A stretch of DNA of 5,380 nucleotides, taken from positions 1 to 5,380 of the forward strand of contig CAZBAL010000058.1 in the NCBI GenBank assembly GCA_964489735.1, in the 5' to 3' direction. This document shows, in pieces, positions 1 through 5,380 of this stretch. The stretch comes from Andreesenia sp964489735. Its GTDB lineage: Bacteria; Bacillota; Clostridia; Tissierellales; Gottschalkiaceae. The notes under the pieces were generated by a model. It was not told where the DNA came from, searched no databases, and saw nothing but the letters and a program-made list of their open reading frames with translations. The stretch's first letter is position 1; each line of letters starts with the position of its first letter. The translations under genes were made by a program, and so were the position numbers.

Positions 1-625
1 CTTGTGATTTTGAATCATCAAATAATGACAATTCACCCTTACTCGGCAAAAAGATATCACAAGCTTCATAAACAAAACTTAAAATCTCCTTTATCTTTGG
101 ATCTTTCATTAACTCTTTCCGTATATTCGGATCAAAAGATATTAGTATCTTCTTTCTTTTTGCAATTTCTATTGCCTTTATTACAGCTTTCTGAATAGCA
201 TTATTAAATAATGCACTACCCATTATATGAAGAATTTTACACCGTTCAAAGTATTCTTCCTTTATGTGCATTTCGTCTAATTTTCCTGCTGCCGAATCTT
301 TTAAATGAAAAATAAAGTTGCGACTTCCATCCTCTTTATATGAAACAAAAGCAACTCCTGTAGTTGAATCTTTGTCTTCAAAAATCATATCCACCTGTAC
401 GCCGCTAGCCTTTAATTTTTCAATATTCAATTTTCCAAATTCATCGTCCCCTACGACTCCTATGATTCCGCTTGAACTACCTATTTGGGCTGACTGATTT
501 ATAAAAATAGCAGGGGCACCGCTGGGAAATGGACCTATCCATTCCCCTTTTAAATCAAATGTCTGTCCAACTTCCTTTGCCATCATTTCAACAATTATCT
601 CGCCTATAGTAATAATTTCGGGCAT
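1..625 (-). CDS. PfkB-family carbohydrate kinase, 3' end beyond window (tagatose/ketose-kinase-like subgroup)
   Basis: This gene is open from an ATG at 625 to the left edge (208 codons, no stop), so roughly the last third is missing. It should transfer phosphate from ATP to an imported sugar in the cytoplasm. The start reads MPEIITIGEIIVEMMA, the usual first beta strand of the ribokinase/PfkB fold. The first PfkB signature spans residues 35-64, from SGAPAIF to GIIGVVGDDEFG. A SFDPNIR motif lies at 163-169 and DIFLPSKGEL at 190-199, both typical of the family core. The catalytic GAGD motif of the second signature would lie outside the window, so catalytic integrity cannot be judged. The ATG directly follows the permease stop (TAG-ATG, no gap) and has AAAGGTGA five bases upstream, so it belongs to the transport operon. 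From memory of the family, SGAPAIF(I) with the early IGEIIVE resembles tagatose-type kinases more than RbsK; 2-keto-3-deoxygluconate kinase or fructokinase remain possible. Confidence 0.9.
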   Translation of the reverse strand, partial: MPEIITIGEIIVEMMAKEVGQTFDLKGEWIGPFPSGAPAIFINQSAQIGSSSGIIGVVGDDEFGKLNIEKLKASGVQVDMIFEDKDSTTGVAFVSYKEDGSRNFIFHLKDSAAGKLDEMHIKEEYFERCKILHIMGSALFNNAIQKAVIKAIEIAKRKKILISFDPNIRKELMKDPKIKEILSFVYEACDIFLPSKGELSLFDDSKSQ

Positions 626-1603
626 CTAATCACCTTTGCTTTCTAACATTTTAGATTTATTTCGAATATCTAGATATACTGCGATTAGAATAATTAGTCC
701 TTTTACAATTTGCTGGTAAAAATAAGCCATTCCCACCAGATTCATACCGTTATTAATAATTCCCATTATAATCGCTCCAATAAAAGTTCCTATAATGGTT
801 CCATACCCTCCTGACAAACTGGTTCCCCCTAATACAGCAGCAGCTATCGCATCTAGCTCATATCCTTCCGCAACATTTGGCTGCGAAGAATAAAGTCGAG
901 CCGCTAATAATATACCGCTTATAGCTGAAGCTAAGCCCGAAATCATAAATATTTTTATTTGTAAAGATTTGGTATTTATCCCAACATATTCAGCTGCTTT
1001 CTTATTCCCACCAGTCATTTTAGCTCTTCTTCCAAAGCGTGATTTTCCCAGAAGAATATTAAAAATGATTAAAAGAATAATCATAATAATTACAGTATAA
1101 GGAATCACTCCAAAAAATTTTCCATTTCCTATAGTTAGAATAAAATCATTCATAATAGGTACAGGCTTAGAATCTGTTAGAGCATAGCCTATCCCTCTAA
1201 AAATCCCCATCGTAGCTACTGTCACAATAAATGTAGGTATAGATAATTTTGCTCCTACAACTCCATTAACCATCCCACAGATAACCCCTGAAATAAGGGC
1301 AATTAAAACAGCTATAATAGCTGGTATCCCCGCTTTTAATGCCATTCCTAGCACTAGACTACTTATTGCCGCTATAGAACCGACAGATAAATCAATCTCT
1401 CCTATTAGTAAAACAAAAGTCATTCCTAGTGCCATTATGGCAATGATAGATACTTGAGATAGTACTGTCAGTAAATTATTAGAATTCAAGAAATGAGGAC
1501 TAAGAATAGAAAACAAAACGATTAACACTAAAAGTGCTATTAATACACCGCCATAATTTTTAATCGTTCTATTTTGTTGTATTTTTTGTTTAATATTACT
1601 CAT
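626..1603 (-). CDS. ABC sugar transporter permease, RbsC type
   Basis: This is a 325-residue integral membrane protein that forms the channel of a ribose/galactoside-type (CUT2) importer, probably as a homodimer. Hydrophobic stretches lie at about 19-38, 51-68, 72-118 (more than one helix), 121-142, 165-186, 215-236, 250-290 and 296-312, which fits the 8 to 10 helices of the family. Family landmarks are GEIDLSVGS at 68-76, PTFIVTVATM at 123-132, a cytoplasmic GGNKKAAEYVGIN at 198-210 that should contact the ATPase, and LDAIAAAVLGGTSLSGG at 250-266. Length matches RbsC proteins (about 320). I chose the ATG at 1603 because GGAGG sits six bases upstream. A TTG at 1630 would add nine residues but has no clear ribosome site and would lengthen the overlap with the ATPase. 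The gene overlaps the ATPase end by 8 nt and abuts the kinase start, implying coupled translation. The substrate cannot be read from this protein. Confidence 0.95.
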   Translation of the reverse strand: MSNIKQKIQQNRTIKNYGGVLIALLVLIVLFSILSPHFLNSNNLLTVLSQVSIIAIMALGMTFVLLIGEIDLSVGSIAAISSLVLGMALKAGIPAIIAVLIALISGVICGMVNGVVGAKLSIPTFIVTVATMGIFRGIGYALTDSKPVPIMNDFILTIGNGKFFGVIPYTVIIMIILLIIFNILLGKSRFGRRAKMTGGNKKAAEYVGINTKSLQIKIFMISGLASAISGILLAARLYSSQPNVAEGYELDAIAAAVLGGTSLSGGYGTIIGTFIGAIIMGIINNGMNLVGMAYFYQQIVKGLIILIAVYLDIRNKSKMLESKGD

Positions 1604-3116
1604 GCTTTTCCTCCATCTCTTTTGCTTCAACCTTGGTTATATATCCCATTATTTCTTCCTGATTAGTTTCATTTGTATTAATTACCTTAATTATTCTATG
1701 ATCTTTTACCACCAGTATTCTATCTGCCATATTTAATACTTCCGGTAGTTCTGAAGATATTAACAAAATTCCTACACCACTCTTAGCTAATTCATTAATC
1801 AAAGAATATATTTCGAATTTAGCACCAACATCAATTCCTCGTGTAGGTTCATCGAGTATCAGAATATCTGGATTTATTTCAAACCATTTAGATAAAACTA
1901 CTTTTTGTTGATTACCACCACTTAAATTATTCACAGTTTGAAAAACTGAAGGAGTTTTTATCCTTAAACTATCTACGTATTTGTCCGCTATATCTTTTTC
2001 TTTTGCAGCATCTATTAGCTTTAACTTCCCTAAAATATGATCTAAATTAGCTAAAGTAATATTCTCTTCTACACTTGCTGTTAAAACCAAACCCTCATCT
2101 TTTCTATTCTCAGTCACAAAAGCAATTTTATTTTTTATCGCATGATGTGTGGTATTAATTTTAACTGGTTTTCCTTTTATTGTTAGATTTCCTTTATCTT
2201 TTGGTAAGATCCCAAAAATCCCTTGTGCTATTTCGGTTCTTCCAGAACCCATCAATCCATAAATCCCAAGAATTTCTCCTTCATGTAGAGTAAATGATAT
2301 ATCTTCATAAAAGCTTTCTTTCGTATAATTTTCTACACTTAAAAGAACATTCTCCGTTCTATATTCATATTCTTTTGGTGGATAAATTTCCTCCATCTCT
2401 CTTCCAACCATCATAGAAATCAATTCATCTACTTCAGCTTCCCTTGTTTTTAGAGTTCCAATGTACTTTCCATCTCTTAGCACACTAATTTCATCTGTTA
2501 TTTCAAATATTTCTTCTATCCTATGAGAAATGTAAATAATTGCACACCCGTTCTCTTTTAATTTACGAATAATCTGCATCAACGCTTCTGTTTCTTTTGA
2601 GCTAAGTGCAGAAGTAGGTTCGTCCATAATTAAAATTTTAGGATTATTAACAATCCCTTTTGCAATTTCTACCATTTGTTGATTTGCTAAAGATAAATCC
2701 TGTACTAATGTTGTTGGTTTAATGTCAATATTCATAGACTCCAAGTATTCTTTAGTTTTACGATTTAATTCATCATCATCTATCAGCCCATATTTTAACG
2801 GTTCTATCATAGAATAAATATTTTCTGCAACAGTCATATTAGCTGATAAACTTAATTCTTGGTAGATTATCGAAATCCCTAACTTCTTTGCATCATTGAC
2901 ACTTTCTATCTCTACCACTCTACCATCGATATAGATTCTGCCTCCATCTGGATGGTAAGTTCCTGATAAAACTTTCATCAATGTAGATTTTCCTGCTCCA
3001 TTCTCGCCCATAAGACCTAAGACCTGACCTTTTTTTAAAGCGATATTTACTCCATCTAATGCCACGACACCTGGGAAAACTTTTCTTATCTCTTCCATTC
3101 GAAGTACTTCAGTCAT
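1596..3116 (-). CDS. ABC sugar transporter ATP-binding protein, RbsA/MglA type with two nucleotide-binding domains
   Basis: This 506-residue cytoplasmic protein holds two fused ATPase domains and powers a CUT2-class sugar importer. Domain 1 (about 4-240) has Walker A GENGAGKST at 37-45, Q-loop YQE near 85-87, a signature reading LSLANQQ at 141-147, Walker B ILIMDEPTSA at 161-170 and switch His198 in YISHR. Domain 2 (about 255-497) has a degenerate Walker A, GLMGSGRTE at 287-295, with Arg in place of the usual Lys, the VTENRKDEGL motif at 334-343, a full signature LSGGNQQK at 398-405, Walker B ILILDEPTRGID ending at Asp429, and Ser in the switch position (ISSEL at 453-457). This asymmetry is normal for RbsA/MglA proteins and is not a sign of decay. 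The ATG at 3116 is preferred over a TTG at 3158, which lies in a hairpin loop and adds an unrelated hydrophobic leader. A 77-nt gap separates it from the binding-protein gene, and its last 8 nt overlap the permease. Confidence 0.95.
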   Translation of the reverse strand: MTEVLRMEEIRKVFPGVVALDGVNIALKKGQVLGLMGENGAGKSTLMKVLSGTYHPDGGRIYIDGRVVEIESVNDAKKLGISIIYQELSLSANMTVAENIYSMIEPLKYGLIDDDELNRKTKEYLESMNIDIKPTTLVQDLSLANQQMVEIAKGIVNNPKILIMDEPTSALSSKETEALMQIIRKLKENGCAIIYISHRIEEIFEITDEISVLRDGKYIGTLKTREAEVDELISMMVGREMEEIYPPKEYEYRTENVLLSVENYTKESFYEDISFTLHEGEILGIYGLMGSGRTEIAQGIFGILPKDKGNLTIKGKPVKINTTHHAIKNKIAFVTENRKDEGLVLTASVEENITLANLDHILGKLKLIDAAKEKDIADKYVDSLRIKTPSVFQTVNNLSGGNQQKVVLSKWFEINPDILILDEPTRGIDVGAKFEIYSLINELAKSGVGILLISSELPEVLNMADRILVVKDHRIIKVINTNETNQEEIMGYITKVEAKEMEEKHE

Positions 3117-3134
3117 ACTCTCACACTTCCTTTT
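3117..3134 (-). promoter_or_regulatory. Ribosome binding site of the ATPase gene, long spacing
   Basis: On the coding strand AAAAGGAAG ends 9 bases before the ATG at 3116, with its AGGA core about 11 bases away, longer than is ideal. It begins only about 5 bases after the hairpin at 3140-3175. The site supports the start at 3116 and suggests that ATPase translation is weaker than that of the binding protein, or influenced by the hairpin. That effect is inference. Confidence 0.6.
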
Positions 3135-3139
3135 AGATA

Positions 3140-3175
3140 AAAAGAGAAGAAATACCAAAGTAGTCCTTCTCTTTT
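3140..3175 (-). terminator. Intergenic hairpin between binding-protein and ATPase genes (partial terminator or mRNA-stabilising stem)
   Basis: On the transcript the arm AAAAGAGAAGGACUAC pairs with GUAUUUCUUCUCUUUU around a UUUG loop. The stem has 16 positions with one C-U mismatch and one G-U pair. It starts 18 bases after the binding-protein stop, and the 3' arm ends in a U run. The U run is part of the stem and the stem is A/U-rich, so it is not a textbook strong terminator. In binding-protein ABC operons (the malE-malF gap is the known precedent) such structures protect the upstream message from 3' exonucleases or cause partial termination, giving more binding protein than membrane components. 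The structure is seen in the sequence; the role is inferred. Confidence 0.65.
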
Positions 3176-3193
3176 ATTCATATTCATACTTTA

Positions 3194-4162
3194 CTATTCA
3201 GTAATTGTTACTTTTTTATTTTCAACCTTAACGTCTACCATTCCTTTATCTTGAATGAAAAGTCCTGGTGTTATAGGAACTTCCTTCTCCACTGTTTCGC
3301 CATTAATAAGTTTTACTGCATTTTGAACAGCAACCTGGCCCATTTTATCAGGAAATTGAACAACTACCGCTTTAAATGGATTGTCTTCTTTTACAGAATT
3401 CTGAGCTTCTTCTAAACCATCAAATCCAATAACAATAGCATCCTTATTTCGTTCTTGTATTGCCGCTGTAGCTGCTAAAGCCATGTCATCTCCAAATCCA
3501 AAAACCCCCTTTAATGAAGGATTAGCTGTTATCATATCTTCGGATGCTGTTTTAGCCTCTTCTCGAGTTCTTCCTGGCAATTCAGTTACAATTTTTAAAT
3601 TTGGATGATTAACAACGTTATCTTTAAACCCTGCAATTCTATCCTTTACTGACTGTACTTCAGGATAAGTTATCAATCCTATATCTCCACCCTCTGGAAG
3701 ATATTTTGCCATCGCTTCTGCCGCAATTAACCCACCAGAATAGTTATCTGTCGCAATATGAGAATCCACTTCAACTCCATTCGCCTTAATATCTACAGTA
3801 ATTACTGGAATATTCGCATCTTTTGCTTTTTTAATGGCTCCTGCAATACCATCGGAATCAACTGGTACTATAATTAAAGCATCTACTTTTTTAGTTATAA
3901 AATCTTCAATAGCTGCAATCTGTCGGTTCAGATCTTGATCCGCTATAGAAACGTCAACCTTCATATTATCAGCAGCACCTTGCTTTTCAATAGCTTCTTT
4001 AATCGCTACTTGAAACGGATGAGATTGAGTCAACAAACTTGCACCTATTACTTTCTGTTTTCCTTCAACATTACCTTCTCCTGGTTTTTCAGTACCTCCA
4101 GAATTACACGCTGTTAAAACAAGCACTAACATCATTACTAATACTACTAATCTTTTTTTCAT
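3194..4162 (-). CDS. Sugar ABC transporter substrate-binding lipoprotein, RbsB-like (periplasmic-binding-protein type I fold)
   Basis: This 322-residue lipoprotein captures the sugar outside the membrane and delivers it to the permease. Residues 1-19 form a lipoprotein signal: MKKR, a hydrophobic core, then LTAC with Cys19 as the lipidation site. A Gly/Glu/Lys-rich linker (20-37) leads into two alpha/beta lobes from about residue 38. Typical RbsB-family blocks are LIIVPVDSDG (96-105), IPVITVD (118-124), HIATDNYSGG (135-144), GVFGFGDDMALA (219-230), IVIGFDG (243-249) and VVVQFPDKMG (266-275). Against E. coli RbsB from memory, Asp124, Arg175, Asp248 and Gln269 match ribose contacts, while other pocket positions differ (Gln51, Val99, Arg198, Gly224), so the ligand may not be ribose. 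The ATG at 4162 overlaps the regulator's stop codon (ATGA) and has GAGGG six bases upstream. Translation ends at tandem in-frame stops TAG-TAA. A hairpin follows before the ATPase gene. Confidence 0.95.
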   Translation of the reverse strand: MKKRLVVLVMMLVLVLTACNSGGTEKPGEGNVEGKQKVIGASLLTQSHPFQVAIKEAIEKQGAADNMKVDVSIADQDLNRQIAAIEDFITKKVDALIIVPVDSDGIAGAIKKAKDANIPVITVDIKANGVEVDSHIATDNYSGGLIAAEAMAKYLPEGGDIGLITYPEVQSVKDRIAGFKDNVVNHPNLKIVTELPGRTREEAKTASEDMITANPSLKGVFGFGDDMALAATAAIQERNKDAIVIGFDGLEEAQNSVKEDNPFKAVVVQFPDKMGQVAVQNAVKLINGETVEKEVPITPGLFIQDKGMVDVKVENKKVTITE

Positions 4163-5199
4163 TTGCTTCCCTCTTTTCTTTTATTGTTTTTATTGTTTTC
4201 TCTAATATCTGCTACAGAATCACGAATTAAAAGTTCTGTTGGTAATTTAAGAATCATAGGAAATCCCTTTCCATCTCCATTGATTCTTCTATTTAATAAT
4301 CTCATAGCCTTGCTTCCTAATTCATACATAGGTTGTGCTATTGTTGTTATCGCTGGAGTAATTACACGAAGAATATCTGACGTATCGAAACCACAAAAAG
4401 ATATATCTTCACCTATCTTTATTCCCATCTCTAGCAGATGCTTTAACGCACTAATTGTTGTTTCATAATTTGTAGCAAAAATCGCTGTAGGTCTTTCTTT
4501 CATTGCTAATAATTCTTTAATTGCCTTATCTCCCCCTCCACGTTCATATTTCCCGTAAACTATCATTTCTTCAATTATAGGTACATTGTACTTTTGAAAA
4601 GTCTCTAAGTATCCCTTTAATCGTTGCTTCGCAGTGTATATATTCTTCGGACCGGAAATGATTCCGATTCGTGAATGTCCTCTATCGATAAGATACTTCG
4701 TAGCCTGTGCTGCTCCCATCCAACTATCAGTGATAACTGCATCGCAAGATATCCCATCTATTATCCTATCAATTAAAACAACCGGTGTTCCAGAATCAAT
4801 AATTTCCTGAATATGCTCTGATTGGGTTGAAATTGGCATCAAAATAATCCCATCAACTCTTTTGTCCAACAAAAATTCCAACTTTTCTTTTTCTACACTT
4901 GGCTTGTTACGAGCTCCACATGCTATTAAGCTAAAGTGCATTTGTTCTAAAGTCTCATCAATCCCTTCTATGACCCTATTACAAAACGGATCAATTAGAC
5001 TCGGCACCACCACCCCAATAGTAAATGTCTTATTCGTTTTTAGTGCTTTTGCTGTGTAATTTATTTTAAAATCTAGTTTTCTAATCGTTTCTTCCAGTAA
5101 TAATTCATTTTTCTTTTTAAGTTTTCCCCCATTTAAATAACGAGATACCGTCCCCACCGAAAGACCCGACTCTTTTGCTACATCTTTAATCGTCGCCAT
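4159..5199 (-). CDS. LacI-family transcriptional regulator (RbsR/PurR type), probable repressor of this operon
   Basis: This 346-residue regulator is probably a dimer that binds operator DNA and responds to a sugar or sugar phosphate. The N-terminal helix-turn-helix spans residues 4-23 (TIKDVAKESGLSVGTVSRYL). The hinge helix at about 46-55 (INYTAKALKT) keeps the Leu53 that in LacI/PurR proteins inserts at the central CpG of the operator. The effector domain (about 60-335) has the LacI-family pattern: TIGVVVPSLIDPF at 60-72, VVLIDR, a TDSWMGA segment, RGHSRIGIISGP, and ISFCGFDTSD followed by PAITTIAQP. The tail is Asn/Lys-rich and extends past the fold. I chose the ATG at 5199 because the protein then begins MATIKDVA, as family members do, with AGAGGTG just upstream. 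The in-frame TTG at 5283 lies in the -35 element. It is the first gene of the operon, its stop overlaps the next start, and two operator-like palindromes lie before it, which implies autoregulation. Confidence 0.95.
   Translation of the reverse strand: MATIKDVAKESGLSVGTVSRYLNGGKLKKKNELLLEETIRKLDFKINYTAKALKTNKTFTIGVVVPSLIDPFCNRVIEGIDETLEQMHFSLIACGARNKPSVEKEKLEFLLDKRVDGIILMPISTQSEHIQEIIDSGTPVVLIDRIIDGISCDAVITDSWMGAAQATKYLIDRGHSRIGIISGPKNIYTAKQRLKGYLETFQKYNVPIIEEMIVYGKYERGGGDKAIKELLAMKERPTAIFATNYETTISALKHLLEMGIKIGEDISFCGFDTSDILRVITPAITTIAQPMYELGSKAMRLLNRRINGDGKGFPMILKLPTELLIRDSVADIRENNKNNKRKEGSK
4163..4174 (-). promoter_or_regulatory. Ribosome binding site of the binding-protein gene, inside the regulator's 3' end
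   Basis: AGAGGGAAG precedes the ATG at 4162, its GAGGG core six bases away. It lies within the last regulator codons, preceded by an A-rich, G/C-poor run (about 4174-4203) that should stay unstructured and help ribosome entry. With the ATGA overlap this points to coupled, probably strong, translation of the binding protein. Confidence 0.7.
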
Positions 5200-5209
5200 A
5201 CGCACCTCT
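5200..5209 (-). promoter_or_regulatory. Ribosome binding site of the regulator gene
   Basis: AGAGGTG at 5203-5209 lies immediately upstream of the ATG at 5199, with about five bases between its AGAGG core and the start. This decides the start, since the upstream in-frame TTG at 5283 overlaps the promoter's -35 element. Confidence 0.75.
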
Positions 5210-5213
5210 CTTT

Positions 5214-5225
5214 TGAAACGTTTCA
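5214..5225 (-). promoter_or_regulatory. Operator O1: perfect LacI/RbsR-type palindrome TGAAACGTTTCA
   Basis: This is a 12-bp perfect inverted repeat with the central CpG expected of LacI-family operators, between promoter and start codon. Its core GAAACGTTTC is, from memory, the same core as the E. coli RbsR operator. It is two bases shorter than a canonical CcpA cre site (TG-N4-CG-N4-CA), so the operon's own regulator is the likelier ligand. The start codon lies 14 bases downstream, so bound repressor would block elongation or early initiation. Confidence 0.75.
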
Positions 5226-5234
5226 TTTTTGGTG

Positions 5235-5246
5235 TATAACGTTTTC
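5235..5246 (-). promoter_or_regulatory. Operator O2: imperfect second palindrome around AACGTT
   Basis: The + strand reads TATAACGTTTTC, sharing 8 of 12 positions with O1 and the same central AACGTT. Its centre is 21 bp from the centre of O1, two helical turns, so two dimers could sit on the same DNA face. It overlaps the expected transcription start just past the -10 element. It is weaker than O1 and may be a chance AACGTT in AT-rich DNA. Confidence 0.4.
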
Positions 5247-5254
5247 TTGATCTT

Positions 5255-5283
5255 ATATTAGTATACGAACTCTCTTTTGTCAA
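5255..5283 (-). promoter_or_regulatory. Sigma-A-type promoter of the operon (TTGACA-17 bp-TAATAT)
   Basis: The coding strand has a perfect -35 TTGACA (5283-5278), a 17-bp spacer and a -10 TAATAT (5260-5255, four of six matches to TATAAT). A/T-rich DNA upstream of the -35 could act as an UP element. Transcription should start near 5248, giving a leader of about 50 nt that contains both operator palindromes. No other convincing promoter was found between the genes. Confidence 0.7.
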
Positions 5284-5380
5284 TATTTTATCTTAACAAC
5301 TATTGGTTTTTCTCTTTTCTACCGGCATATAATTAAACTTCCATTTATTATATAATAGCAGGAGCAACTACTAAAAAGGA
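5284..5380. other. Upstream non-coding region, possible start signals for a divergent gene beyond the right edge
   Basis: No gene is visible here. The + strand carries TATAAT at 5328-5333 and again at 5351-5356, and ends in AAAAAGGA at 5373-5380, which could be a ribosome binding site for a + strand gene starting just outside the window. Neither TATAAT has a good -35 at 16-18 bp spacing, so the promoter call is weak. TATTATATAATA at 5347-5358 is a self-complementary AT-rich stretch of unknown meaning. Confidence 0.25.

Noticed and set aside
4..198. Small + strand open frame near the left edge
   Set aside because: It lies antisense inside the clear PfkB kinase, has no ribosome site, and its protein has no recognisable features.
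2185..2300. ATPase domain 2 Walker A with Arg for Lys, read as an inactivating mutation
   Set aside because: GxxGSGRTE and a non-His switch residue are normal in the second domain of RbsA/MglA proteins; domain 1 keeps the full Walker motifs and switch His.
3117..3158. N-terminal extension of the ATPase from a TTG at 3158
   Set aside because: The TTG is in the hairpin loop, the added residues (MVFLLFLSKRKCES) do not belong to the family, and the ATG at 3116 gives the usual RbsA start.
4163..4468. A 101-codon + strand open frame
   Set aside because: It is antisense to the regulator's conserved C-terminal domain, and its composition is that of a reverse complement of AT-rich coding DNA.
5214..5225. 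CcpA catabolite-repression (cre) site
   Set aside because: Only three bases lie between TG and the central CG, against four in the cre consensus, so it fits an RbsR-type operator better. CcpA binding is not excluded.
5258..5269. Third operator, TTAGTATACGAA in the promoter spacer
   Set aside because: It is a near palindrome but lacks the central CpG and the AAACGTTT core, and its centre is 23 bp from O2, out of step with the 21-bp spacing.
5200..5283. N-terminal extension of the regulator from a TTG at 5283
   Set aside because: That codon lies in the TTGACA -35 element. LacI-family proteins begin a few residues before the helix-turn-helix, as from the ATG at 5199.

Overview
This is an AT-rich window (roughly one third G+C by eye). 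It carries one five-gene operon, all on the minus strand, for uptake and phosphorylation of a sugar. The substrate-binding protein is made as a lipoprotein (Leu-Thr-Ala-Cys lipobox), the Shine-Dalgarno sequences are purine-rich (GGAGG, GAGGG, AAAGGTGA), genes are tightly packed or overlapping, and codon use is A/T-rich. Together these suggest a low-G+C Firmicute (Clostridia or Bacilli). The species cannot be told from the window.

Layout in the direction of transcription (right to left): about 180 bp of control region (5200-5380) with a good sigma-A-type promoter and two LacI-family operator-like palindromes; a LacI/RbsR-type repressor (5199-4159); a ribose-type substrate-binding lipoprotein (4162-3194); a 77-nt gap with a long hairpin; a double-domain RbsA/MglA-type ATPase (3116-1596); an RbsC-type permease (1603-626); and a PfkB-family sugar kinase (625 to beyond the left edge, 3' end missing). 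Four neighbouring genes meet with an overlap or no gap (regulator/binding protein share ATGA, ATPase/permease overlap by 8 nt, permease/kinase abut as TAG-ATG). The only real gap, between binding protein and ATPase, is where the hairpin sits.

How the genes work together: the lipoprotein captures a sugar outside the membrane, the permease (probably a dimer) and the two-domain ATPase import it, and the kinase phosphorylates it at the start of catabolism. The regulator is the first gene and probably represses its own operon by binding just downstream of the promoter, with release by the sugar or its phosphate. The hairpin after the binding-protein gene could let that protein be made in excess over the membrane parts. 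The substrate is not proven. The binding protein keeps the ribose-family fold, but several residues that contact ribose in E. coli RbsB appear changed, and the kinase has the SGAPAIF-type signature I associate with ketose (tagatose-type) kinases rather than classical ribokinases. I therefore favour a sugar other than ribose.

I see no mobile element, CRISPR array, RNA gene, toxin system or phage gene. This is an ordinary catabolic operon. The items worth a second look are its regulation and its substrate.
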